Below, one piece after another: positions 7,901-15,505 of a stretch of DNA of 64,000 nt. A program made the position numbers and the translations under genes. The DNA is from Halobacillus litoralis. GTDB taxonomy: Bacteria > Bacillota > Bacilli > Bacillales > Halobacillaceae. Within the stretch, counting starts at the first letter, position 1; each line of letters opens with the position of its first letter. The notes under the pieces are model-generated. The model searched no databases and had not been told where the DNA came from. It was given only the letters and a program-made list of their open reading frames with translations. The stretch lies in NCBI RefSeq assembly GCF_009856355.1, contig NZ_WMEW01000001.1:744001-808000 (forward strand). Direction: 5' to 3'.

Positions 7901-9178
7901 TTACCCGTGGATTTCACCTTCACCCATCTCACGCTTAATTTCAGAAGTATCACCTTTCAACTTCAGTTTAAGCGTTGGGGCAAAGGATCCACCCTGCTGG
8001 AAGTTTCCATTTTCATCATGGTATTCGTTCACAAAGCTGATCACCTGACCGTGCGGAAGTACGGCCCAGGAGTAAGCCTGGAATGGATCTTCAGCCGGGT
8101 TGGCTATAACAAGACCCGTATCGTTCATCGGCTCGTAATCACCGAAAAGGGAGTTGGCGTGGAAGCCGTAAAGACCATCCGGACCTTCAAGTCCTGGAGC
8201 GAACGTAAATTGGTGGGAGATGGTGAACAAGTAATAGTCATCACCCTTCTGGACAACGTGTGGACGTTCCAGCTGCTGGTTCACACCATTCGCTTCAAGA
8301 AGAGGCGGCATTAATTCAAATTCTGTCAGGTCTTCGTTTTCTGCTTTAGCAATCCCGACATTTCCGTTATAGTCTTCAGCGCCGGCAGGAACGTCTTCGT
8401 CTACATCACCAATGTGTTTCTCTTCGAGTGTCTTTTCATCGCCACCGGTATTTCCTTCGAAGATGATGTATTCTTCACCGGTTTCAGGGTGTTGGAAGAA
8501 CCAAGGATCACGGAAAGAATAGATAATGCTTCCGGTCTTTTGTTCCTGTGTCTCATAGTACTCGCCATCTGCTTCAGCAAGAATCTGGTGGTCGCCATTG
8601 TTCGTTACCTGGAAACCTTCTTTGTTATCGTAATCCATTTCAAATGTGGTCTTAGCCAGACGCTGCTCGAATGTCGGACCTTCATCCTTACGTCCAGCAG
8701 CCGTGTAGAACAAGTGGATCGTGCCGTCTTTCTCCATCATTGCTGAGCCGGCCCACTGGCGGTAACCAAGCGCCTTGTCCGTGTCATAAGGGACCGTACC
8801 CATTTCCCAATCTTTACCGTTCTTAGAATAGAAGTAGCGGATTTCCGCATGATCGTGGCGGCCGCCCCATGTGTATTCTTTGCTCGCTGTCAGCGCGAAT
8901 TGTACATAGTACCCGTTGATCTTGGCGATGGAACCATCACGGTTACGAAGCGGCCATGTGTCCCAGATCCAGTAGTCCGGGGCAACATCTGTAAAGGAAT
9001 CAATGTTTGGGGCTGTGTTTTCATCTGTTAACGTGAAGTTCTGCGCGTCTTCACGGGACCACACAGGTGTGTCATCTGTGGATGCTGCGTGAGAAGTTGT
9101 TGGGAGCTGGGCAAACGTGCCGGTCAGGATAAAAGCAGAAAGCGCCAGTTTAGATAAGATCGAATGATTTCGTTTCAT
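7901..9178 (-). CDS. Secreted GH68 levansucrase/fructosyltransferase paralogue 2
   Basis: Predicted 425 residues. I placed the start at ATG 9178, preceded by GGAGGGG; the frame is open 35 codons further but that part is not protein-like and has no ribosome site. Signal peptide 1-31 (SHA|A). GH68 catalytic residues: Asp73 in IWDTWPL, Asp224 in FRDPWFF, Glu304 in QLERPHVV. It is clearly a paralogue of the next gene (shared RNRDGSIAK/RNKDGSVAK, RQWAGSAM, RDPWFF, ERPH blocks) but has a distinct acidic loop at ~250-272 (DVDEDVPAGAEDY). First gene of the two-gene GH68 operon. It acts on sucrose outside the cell, complementing the PTS route encoded just upstream. Confidence 0.92.
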   Translation of the reverse strand: MKRNHSILSKLALSAFILTGTFAQLPTTSHAASTDDTPVWSREDAQNFTLTDENTAPNIDSFTDVAPDYWIWDTWPLRNRDGSIAKINGYYVQFALTASKEYTWGGRHDHAEIRYFYSKNGKDWEMGTVPYDTDKALGYRQWAGSAMMEKDGTIHLFYTAAGRKDEGPTFEQRLAKTTFEMDYDNKEGFQVTNNGDHQILAEADGEYYETQEQKTGSIIYSFRDPWFFQHPETGEEYIIFEGNTGGDEKTLEEKHIGDVDEDVPAGAEDYNGNVGIAKAENEDLTEFELMPPLLEANGVNQQLERPHVVQKGDDYYLFTISHQFTFAPGLEGPDGLYGFHANSLFGDYEPMNDTGLVIANPAEDPFQAYSWAVLPHGQVISFVNEYHDENGNFQQGGSFAPTLKLKLKGDTSEIKREMGEGEIHG

Positions 9179-9664
9179 GTTTTCTTTCCCCTCCAGAATT
9201 GTTAAGTATATGAAGTGTGCTCCGGAACACGTCTTAACTTTACGTGGTAAAACAGGGGCGGTCAACGCCGGAAATCCTGCCATTCACGCTTATGCCAAAA
9301 GTCATGAAAAGGCATCTTTCACAAGGATGACAGCGATTTCCCCACTACTATGCAAAGGATTGCACAAAATGTAAAAATAGGGGAGAAGAGGGATATGGAG
9401 TGTAATAAATTTACATTTAAACCATTCTAAAATCCAGTTTCATACGTCCTTTATACTCCCTTTTGAATGGTCGTTAAATGAATAAAAAGAACTAATACTC
9501 CAACGAATGTTTGTTCTTTTCCGAGAATAGTAAAATTACGATTAAATCCTTTCACATCAGTATTTTTAAGTCGTTAATAACCATTACAATGTGAAGCGCT
9601 TGATAGGAAATAAGACATAAAAAAAGACAGACGGGTCCCGTCTGTCTTTTTCACATCTATATAC
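9179..9664. other. Leader and promoter region of the GH68 operon
   Basis: About 480 bases without a gene. At 9202-9237 an imperfect palindrome (TTAAG and CTTAA arms around GTGCTCCGGAACAC) lies just ahead of the GH68 ribosome site and could be an RNA hairpin or an operator. I looked for the SacY/SacT-type RNA antiterminator site seen upstream of sacP and found none here. A core AAGCGCTT at 9594-9601 is weakly cre-like. The stretch ~9380-9590 is AT-rich and probably carries the promoter. Confidence 0.45.
9619..9651 (-). terminator. Terminator of the sucrose utilisation operon
   Basis: Stem AAAAAGACAGACGGG with its complement and a two-base loop, with T-run on the minus strand, 14 bases after the sacA stop codon. 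Confidence 0.9.
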
Positions 9665-11116
9665 CTAGAAAACTTTTGCAAGGTTCCATTTGCGAAGATA
9701 GAAGCTTACAGCTGCTGAACTGCTGAAACGAATGCTCGTGTCCTGAACAGATGGATAGAATCGGGCGGTCATCACGCAGGCACCATCATTAGCAAAAACT
9801 TCGATGGAGGACGTATCTACATATATCCTCAGACTATCAAGCTGCGGTACTTCCACCTGCCGCTTTTCGACGGTTCCATCCACATAGCTCTGACGTTCCA
9901 GAGTGAGCACCTGTTGACCCCTGGAATATAGAATCCTTGCATTTCCACCGATGGCCACACTCATCCAGCCCTCTGCAACGTCGATATCACTCAACATCAG
10001 TTCAACGGCCTTCCCATCAACACCGTCCAAGCTCCGGCTTTCTTTGCTGAGGGTGACTTGATGTTCAACCGCTTCTCCCTGACGGAGCGCTTCCAATTCC
10101 TGAACCGGCTGTTGGTACAGCTGACCGTCCTGCCATGTCAATACCCGTGGAAGCGTCATGTTGTGCAGCCACTTGTAAGCGATCGTCGGGTGATCCTGCT
10201 CATTCTGATCCGGTACACTCATCCAGCCGAACATCAGCCGGCGTCCCTTTTCATCCAGGGCCGTCTGAGGGGCATAAAAGTCAAAACCATGATCCAGTTC
10301 TGTAAATGCTCCATGTTCGTACGTCCCCTGCCTGGGATCGAAGGTACCTGTCACATAACCGGCCTGATAGACGTTTTGATAGCTCATTCCTTCTGCTTCC
10401 AGTCCCTGCGGTGAGAAGACAAGCACATCACGTCCATCCAGGTCAAATAAGTCCGGGCACTCAAACATATACCCGAACTCCCCAAGGGGTTCCTGACCGG
10501 CGCCGGCAAGAATACCGGCATGGGTCCAGTCCATCAGGTTGTCTGAGGTGAATAGAGCGACAGCCCCTTTCTCATCTTCCGTCTGAGCGCCGATGACCAT
10601 AAACCAGCGGCCATCCTGCTTCCATACTTTCGGATCGCGGAAGTGGGCAGTATAGCCGTCAGGCAGATGGGCGACGGGCCCTTTTTTATCAAAATGAATG
10701 CCGTCTTCCGATACTGCAAGACACTGGTACGATTCCCGGTTTCCCTTTTCATCTTTGACGTTTCCTGTGTAAAAGGCGTAGAGCTTTCCGTCATGCTCGA
10801 TGGCACTGCCGGAATAGCAGCCGTTTTTTTCAAACCACTCGGATGGTGTCAGAGCGATCTCTTCATGCGTCCAGTGGACAAGGTCCTCAGACGAATAATG
10901 CCCCCACAGTTTAGCACCGTGGTCGGTTTTATACGGCATCCACTGATAAAACAGATGGTACGTGCCCTGGAACTGAATGAAGCCGTTCGGATCATTCAAC
11001 AAACCGACCGGAGGCATGATGTGGTAATGGAGACGATACGGATCGCTCTCTACTAGAGACTGATGCTTTTCGATTTCTTCATAAGCGCTCTTTCGCAGTT
11101 CTTGATCTTTAGACAT
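9665..11116 (-). CDS. sacA: Sucrose-6-phosphate hydrolase (GH32)
   Basis: Predicted 483 residues. It cleaves sucrose-6-phosphate, made by the PTS permease, into glucose-6-phosphate and fructose in the cytoplasm; no signal peptide is present. GH32 signatures are in order: GLLNDPNG near residue 41 (nucleophile Asp), FRDPKVW around 166, FECPDLF around 220 (acid/base Glu). A C-terminal beta-sandwich follows (SSIEVFANDG). ATG 11116 is used; the codon before is an in-frame TTG, but AGGAG spacing fits ATG better. The ribosome site lies inside the end of the fructokinase gene, which ends 3 bases before this start, so the genes are coupled. Last gene of the operon. Confidence 0.95.
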   Translation of the reverse strand: MSKDQELRKSAYEEIEKHQSLVESDPYRLHYHIMPPVGLLNDPNGFIQFQGTYHLFYQWMPYKTDHGAKLWGHYSSEDLVHWTHEEIALTPSEWFEKNGCYSGSAIEHDGKLYAFYTGNVKDEKGNRESYQCLAVSEDGIHFDKKGPVAHLPDGYTAHFRDPKVWKQDGRWFMVIGAQTEDEKGAVALFTSDNLMDWTHAGILAGAGQEPLGEFGYMFECPDLFDLDGRDVLVFSPQGLEAEGMSYQNVYQAGYVTGTFDPRQGTYEHGAFTELDHGFDFYAPQTALDEKGRRLMFGWMSVPDQNEQDHPTIAYKWLHNMTLPRVLTWQDGQLYQQPVQELEALRQGEAVEHQVTLSKESRSLDGVDGKAVELMLSDIDVAEGWMSVAIGGNARILYSRGQQVLTLERQSYVDGTVEKRQVEVPQLDSLRIYVDTSSIEVFANDGACVMTARFYPSVQDTSIRFSSSAAVSFYLRKWNLAKVF

Positions 11117-11119
11117 CAA

Positions 11120-12073
11120 TTACTCTCCTGACTGAAGGCGTGTTTGAACTTCTTCAATGGTCGGAAGGGCCGTCATCGCTCCCTTTGTCGATGCAGCCAG
11201 TGCTCCGGAAACGGCTGCGAATTCTGCCATTTTCACAGCTTCCGCAAGCGTCAGCTCCTCCATGTTCCCCTCATAGCGGTTCAGCTGATAAAGCATACCG
11301 GAGACAAACGCATCTCCAGCCCCTGTCGTATCGACCGCTTTTACTTTCATCGCCGGTACGTGCTCGACGCCTTCTTTCGTAGAAACATAGCTCCCATCCC
11401 CGCCCATGGTAATGAGAACGAGAGGGATCTCATACTTCTCGAGGGCTTTCAGGCCGGGCGTGATTTCTTTTTCTCCTGTGATGAATTCCAGCTCTTCTTC
11501 AGAAAGCTTAAGCATATCCGCTTCCCCAAGCATGGAAATGATCGTTTCCCGTGCCTGTTCCTCAGAAGGCCACAGCATCATGCGGAGGTTGGGGTCATAG
11601 GAAATCACCATTCCCTTTTCCCTGGCAAGCTCCACAGCCCGCTTCGTTGTATCTTTCACCGTATCTCCAATCATGGAGATGGAACCGAAGTGAAGCACTT
11701 TATGTGTGTCAAAATCGGATTCCTGAAGGTCCGAACGCTCTAAAAACTGATCGGCACTTGGATGGATATAAAAATCAAAGCTGCGCTCTCCGTCTTCCGC
11801 GTTCGTTACAAACACGACACCTGTACGTACATCAGCCGTCAAAGGCATCGCATGGGTCTGCACCCCGAAATCTTCAAGGGTTGTCTTCAGGAAACGTCCG
11901 AGAACATCATCGCCGACCTTCCCTAAGAACGTAGATGGAACCCCTAGTCTTGCGAGACCGACCGACACGTTGGCCGGAGCGCCTCCGGGACTTTTCTGGT
12001 AGTTCACATTGTTTTTATCCAAAGGGATAAAATCGATTAACGCTTCACCGAGCGAGATGACACCATTTTTCAT
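11120..12073 (-). CDS. scrK: Fructokinase (PfkB family)
   Basis: Predicted 317 residues. It phosphorylates the fructose released by the neighbouring hydrolase. PfkB-family features: N-terminal ISLGEALIDFIP, the substrate-binding GGAPANVSVGLARLG at ~30, and the C-terminal signature DTTGAGDAFVSGML with the catalytic Asp. Start ATG 12073 has AAAGGAGG eight bases upstream; a GTG one codon earlier is in frame but less well placed. It lies between sacP and sacA in one transcription unit, which supports fructose rather than ribose or another sugar as substrate. Confidence 0.92.
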   Translation of the reverse strand: MKNGVISLGEALIDFIPLDKNNVNYQKSPGGAPANVSVGLARLGVPSTFLGKVGDDVLGRFLKTTLEDFGVQTHAMPLTADVRTGVVFVTNAEDGERSFDFYIHPSADQFLERSDLQESDFDTHKVLHFGSISMIGDTVKDTTKRAVELAREKGMVISYDPNLRMMLWPSEEQARETIISMLGEADMLKLSEEELEFITGEKEITPGLKALEKYEIPLVLITMGGDGSYVSTKEGVEHVPAMKVKAVDTTGAGDAFVSGMLYQLNRYEGNMEELTLAEAVKMAEFAAVSGALAASTKGAMTALPTIEEVQTRLQSGE

Positions 12074-12157
12074 CACTAATTCCTCCTTTGAACCTTTGTA
12101 TGAATCATACGAAACAAATCCCTACCAGACAAGCTGGTAAGGACTTGAAAAAAGGAT

Positions 12158-13540
12158 TTACTTCGCTTCTTCCTTCCATCCAAGAAGAAGAGTGGCAATG
12201 ACCGCACCGCCGACCGCGATCAGACAGCCGATCCCGTAGTTGATCGGGTCCTGCGCGATCGCAAACATCGGAATACCAGTCAGGCCGATACCGTTCGCCA
12301 TAACTTTCGTGAAGACGACGTAGGCTCCACCGAGGGCGCCACCAATGGCTGCCCCGATAAATGGACGGCGGTGCTTCAAGTTCACACCGAAGATCGCCGG
12401 CTCTGTAATTCCAAGGAATGCGGAAATAGCAGCTGGAAGAGCGATTTCTTTCGTTTTCTTGTTGCGTGTTTTGAAGAAGACGGCAAGTGTCGCTCCCCCT
12501 TGAGCAATGTTGGCCATCGCCCAGATTGGAAGCAGGTAGTTTCCGCCGACATTATTCAAGAGCTCCGCCTCTATGGCGTGGAAGCTGTGGTGCACCCCTG
12601 TTAATACGATGGTGGAGTACAAGCCCCCGAAGATCAGTCCGGCAATCGGACCGGCTGTTTCATAGACCACATCAAGAGCGGTAGTCAGTCCATTACCAAG
12701 CATACGGCCGAGCGGTCCTACAACAAGAAGCGCTACGAAACCGGTGAAAATAACAGTCAGGAACGGTGTAAGCAGAAGATCGACCGCGTTCGGAACGATC
12801 TTACGGAAATTCTTTTCAAGCCAGGACATGACGTAAACCGTCAATAGCACAGGGATAACGGTTCCCTGATAACCGAGCATTTCAACGCCGAAGCCGAAGA
12901 AATCAAGGGTTTCCGGCTGGGCATCAGCAAGTCCCCACGGGTTTAAGAGGGCCGGGTGGGTCATAATTCCCCCGATAACCGCACCGAGGTACATGTTTCC
13001 TCCGAATTCCCTTGCTGCACTGAAACCGATCAGGATCGGCAGAATGATAAAGGACGCTGAAGAGAACATATCCAGCATGACAAACAATCCACTTGCTGGA
13101 TCCATCCATTCGTACGTACGCATTAAGCCGAGCAGCCCCATCAGCATACCGGCAGCTACGATCGCCGGGATGATCGGAACGAAGATGTTGGAAAGCGTCC
13201 GCGCGAAGCGGGCGAACGGGTTCATTTTACTTTTCGCTGCATCTTTATGGGAAACCGAGGCGTCTTTCTTTTCTTCCTCATCTCCCATGGACGCACCTAC
13301 AAGCGGGCCGAAATGGGCGAACACTTTGTTGACGGTCCCTGTTCCGAAGATGATTTGATACTGTCCGGAGCTTGAAAACGCTCCTTTGACCCCATCAAGT
13401 TCTTCAACGGCAGATTTATCTATTTTGCTCTCATCATCCATTACAAGGCGGAGACGAGTGGCACAGTGAGTGGCGCTGACAATGTTTTCTTTTCCACCAA
13501 GCAGAGGGACAAGCTGTTCAGCAACTTCTTTGTGATTCAT
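12158..13540 (-). CDS. sacP: PTS sucrose-specific EIIBC component
   Basis: Predicted 460 residues. N-terminal EIIB domain (~1-80) with the phosphorylated Cys26 in ATHCATRLRL; then a linker and an EIIC domain with about ten membrane helices (~110-455), including GITEPAIFGVNLK. It takes up sucrose and phosphorylates it to sucrose-6-phosphate; no EIIA domain is attached, so a separate EIIA (often glucose-type) must serve. Gene order antiterminator-permease-kinase-hydrolase and the SacT-type RNA site in its leader make sucrose the likely substrate. Start ATG 13540 has AGGAGG close upstream. Confidence 0.93.
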   Translation of the reverse strand: MNHKEVAEQLVPLLGGKENIVSATHCATRLRLVMDDESKIDKSAVEELDGVKGAFSSSGQYQIIFGTGTVNKVFAHFGPLVGASMGDEEEKKDASVSHKDAAKSKMNPFARFARTLSNIFVPIIPAIVAAGMLMGLLGLMRTYEWMDPASGLFVMLDMFSSASFIILPILIGFSAAREFGGNMYLGAVIGGIMTHPALLNPWGLADAQPETLDFFGFGVEMLGYQGTVIPVLLTVYVMSWLEKNFRKIVPNAVDLLLTPFLTVIFTGFVALLVVGPLGRMLGNGLTTALDVVYETAGPIAGLIFGGLYSTIVLTGVHHSFHAIEAELLNNVGGNYLLPIWAMANIAQGGATLAVFFKTRNKKTKEIALPAAISAFLGITEPAIFGVNLKHRRPFIGAAIGGALGGAYVVFTKVMANGIGLTGIPMFAIAQDPINYGIGCLIAVGGAVIATLLLGWKEEAK

Positions 13541-13566
13541 GAAGATTCCTCCTTTATTTTTCCAAT

Positions 13567-13650
13567 AAAAAAGACCTAAAACGCATAAAGAATGGAGATA
13601 GGTCCCAAAAAAGGATACACCTATGCTTCTTTACACATTTTAGGTCTTGC
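13567..13650 (-). terminator. Leader terminator controlled by antitermination, upstream of sacP
   Basis: On the minus strand, AAGACCTAAAA and TTTTAGGTCTT, extended by TGTGTAAAGAA and TTCTTTATGCG, form a long stem followed by TTTTTT. Its 5' arm overlaps the antiterminator site at 13643-13671, so the two structures exclude each other, as in sacPA and licTS leaders. Confidence 0.88.
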
Positions 13651-13671
13651 CTGCTTCTGCAGTAACAATCC
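13643..13671 (-). promoter_or_regulatory. RNA antiterminator site (RAT) for the BglG/SacT-type protein
   Basis: A 29-nt site in the minus strand begins GGATTGTTACTG and ends GCAGGCAAGACC, matching the RAT consensus of the sac/lic/bgl family very closely. Binding of the phosphorylation-controlled antiterminator encoded just upstream should let transcription enter sacP when sucrose is present. Confidence 0.92.
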
Positions 13672-13748
13672 TGCGTTATTTAACTTTGAATCGCTTTTTA
13701 TTCTATATGATGAAAACGCTGTCGTCAACCATTTTCAATTAAAAACAA

Positions 13749-14573
13749 TCACTTCATTAAACGCTGAATATGGAGGGCGATATAGGCGATTTCCGACTCT
13801 GGAAAATCGATATTGTACTCCGCTTTCAAGAAGTCCGCCACTTCTTCAGACGTCCGGAATGCGTCGCTGTATTTCATTTTTATCAATTCGAGCATGTCTT
13901 CGTCAATCGGTTCGAACTGGCTGCCTTCCTCCACACGGCTGAGTGCAAAGCGCAGATGGGTGACCAGGCGCTGATAATTGATGCTGGTCTCTTCAATCGT
14001 AATCTCCGCACATTCTTCCACTTTCTCAACAATATCTCTGAGGACCGTCGCTGTCTGAAGCGATTCCCCCATCGACGGGGAGTCCATTTTTGCAGTATGG
14101 ATATGCAGCGCGATATGCGCGACTTCATCAGGTGGAATCTCAACACCCATCACTTTCCTGATTTCTTCTTTTGCCCACATCCCCGCCTCAAATTCCTTCT
14201 TATAAAGAAACTTGATTTCGTGTGTAAGCTTATTGTGAATCGGAAACCCCTGCTCCAGACGTTCAAGTGCAAACGAAAGGTGATCGGTGAGTGCAATATG
14301 AATGTGGTCATTCAAAGGCGCTTCCAAATGGCCTTCTGCATAGCTGATGATCCGTTCAGCGAGATCTATGTGAGCTTCAGGGAGAGTCGAAAGCAGTTGC
14401 TGGAACTTCTCTGATGACTGATCCCGCAGCAGGAAGATCTTTTCGATTTTATTTTTCGGGACGATATCGTTGCGCCTCTTTTGAAAGGCAAGCCCCTTCC
14501 CCATCACAATCTTTTCCTGTCCTCCGTCGTACACGACAACAGCGTTGTTGTTCAAAATTTTAAAAATGCGCAT
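13749..14573 (-). CDS. sacT: BglG-family transcription antiterminator (SacT-like)
   Basis: Predicted 274 residues. Start ATG 14573 has GGAGGGG upstream and gives the standard N-terminus MRIFKILNNNAVVV; longer in-frame starts are rejected. Residues 1-60 are the CAT RNA-binding domain; two PRD domains follow (~70-170 and ~175-274) with conserved phosphorylatable His in DHLSFALERL and HIALHIHTA for PRD1 and HLRFALSRV and YIALHIQRL for PRD2. It binds the RAT site between this gene and sacP and prevents early termination. Neighbour genes suggest sucrose induction via the PTS. It could also be called SacY- or LicT-like; position next to sacP favours SacT. Confidence 0.92.
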   Translation of the reverse strand: MRIFKILNNNAVVVYDGGQEKIVMGKGLAFQKRRNDIVPKNKIEKIFLLRDQSSEKFQQLLSTLPEAHIDLAERIISYAEGHLEAPLNDHIHIALTDHLSFALERLEQGFPIHNKLTHEIKFLYKKEFEAGMWAKEEIRKVMGVEIPPDEVAHIALHIHTAKMDSPSMGESLQTATVLRDIVEKVEECAEITIEETSINYQRLVTHLRFALSRVEEGSQFEPIDEDMLELIKMKYSDAFRTSEEVADFLKAEYNIDFPESEIAYIALHIQRLMK

Positions 14574-14687
14574 AAAGCCCCTCCGGTCCATAATATCTTT
14601 CACCAGTTTACCACGAATCCACACCCATATGACACACTCAGGCCCCGTCATACAAGCACTGAAAGAAAGCGTTTCAAAAAAGTTTGT

Positions 14688-14701
14688 TAAAAGCGTTTTC
14701 A
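14688..14701 (+). promoter_or_regulatory. CcpA cre site upstream of gntR
   Basis: TAAAAGCGTTTTCA differs from the ideal cre palindrome TGAAAGCGTTTTCA at one position and lies in the likely -35 region of the gnt promoter. A weaker similar sequence (GAAAGCGTTTCA) is at ~14665-14676. Carbon catabolite repression of gnt is known in Bacillus. Confidence 0.7.
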
Positions 14702-14722
14702 ATATCCGCATTCTATGTCATA

Positions 14723-14740
14723 ATACTTGTATACAAGTTA
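14723..14740 (+). promoter_or_regulatory. GntR operator
   Basis: ATACTTGTATACAAGTTA matches the known Bacillus subtilis gnt operator ATACTTGTATACAAGTAT at 16 of 18 positions. A further half-site ACAAGTAT follows at 14742-14749. It overlaps the likely -10 (CATAAT at ~14719), where GntR would block transcription until gluconate binds. Confidence 0.88.
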
Positions 14741-14776
14741 AACAAGTATACGAAATTGAACAAAGAAGGTGAATCG

Positions 14777-15505
14777 ATGACAGATTCCATCCCTTATTTA
14801 TATCCAGATAAATGGCTGAATAAAGCATCGGCCGGTGAACGCGTCGCATCTGAGCTTCGCATCCGGATGATTGCTGGATTGATTGAAAGCGGTTCAAAGC
14901 TGTCCGAAAACCAGCTGGCATCCGAATTCTCTGTCAGCCGCTCCCCGGTACGTGAGGCACTTAAGCTGCTTGCAGCTGAAAATCTGATTCGTCTTGAACG
15001 GATGGGTGCGGTTGTTCTTGGACTATCCGAAAAGGAAATCCAGGAAATCTATGATGTCCGTCTATTAATCGAAACATTCGTATTTGAACGGCTCGTCAAA
15101 ATGGACACGACAGATCTTGTGAAAGAACTGAGCAAAACACTGGAAATGATGAAGATCGCCATCAAGTACAAAGATGCCGACGATTTCTCCTTTGAAGATG
15201 TCCTGTTTCACGAAACGATTATCCGTTCCATTGACCATTCCCACATTTTTATGATTTGGAAGAACCTGAAGCCGACCCTGGAAAGTCTGATTCTCATTTC
15301 CATGCGCATGCGCTTCAAGGAAAAGTACGATGATTTTGACCGGATCGTTCATAACCATGAATTGTACATTGAAGCGATCCGCCGGAAGGACCGTGACCTT
15401 ATGATTGAATCCCTTCATAAAAATTTCGATGACGTCCAGGGCAGTGTGGAAGATTTATGGAGATCCCAGCAGATCTATTCAGAAGGAGTCGAGAGCGATG
15501 ACTAA
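14777..15505 (+). CDS. gntR: Gluconate operon repressor GntR
   Basis: Predicted 242 residues, same length as B. subtilis GntR. N-terminal winged helix-turn-helix (~20-85: LASEFSVSRSPVREALKLLA) of the FadR subfamily, then an all-helical FCD effector domain. Segments such as SVSRSPVREALK, IYDVRLLIETFVFERLVK and HNFDDVQ-type endings closely match GntR as I remember it. Start ATG 14777 with AGAAGGTG; the longer open frame runs through the operator and is rejected. It represses the operon it heads and is relieved by gluconate. The stop overlaps the gntK start (ATGACTAA). Confidence 0.95.
   Translation: MTDSIPYLYPDKWLNKASAGERVASELRIRMIAGLIESGSKLSENQLASEFSVSRSPVREALKLLAAENLIRLERMGAVVLGLSEKEIQEIYDVRLLIETFVFERLVKMDTTDLVKELSKTLEMMKIAIKYKDADDFSFEDVLFHETIIRSIDHSHIFMIWKNLKPTLESLILISMRMRFKEKYDDFDRIVHNHELYIEAIRRKDRDLMIESLHKNFDDVQGSVEDLWRSQQIYSEGVESDD

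Noticed and set aside
9592..9603. TGAAGCGCTTGA as a cre or sucrose operator
   Set aside because: Only the central AAGCGCTT is palindromic and it sits between a terminator and the GH68 promoter region; too weak to call.
9179..9660. Second RAT site upstream of the GH68 genes, as for sacB in B. subtilis
   Set aside because: I searched for GGATTGT and GCAGGCAAGACC-like sequence on the minus strand and found none.
14684..14776. N-terminal extension of gntR
   Set aside because: It would translate the gnt promoter and operator; ATG 14777 gives the standard GntR N-terminus.
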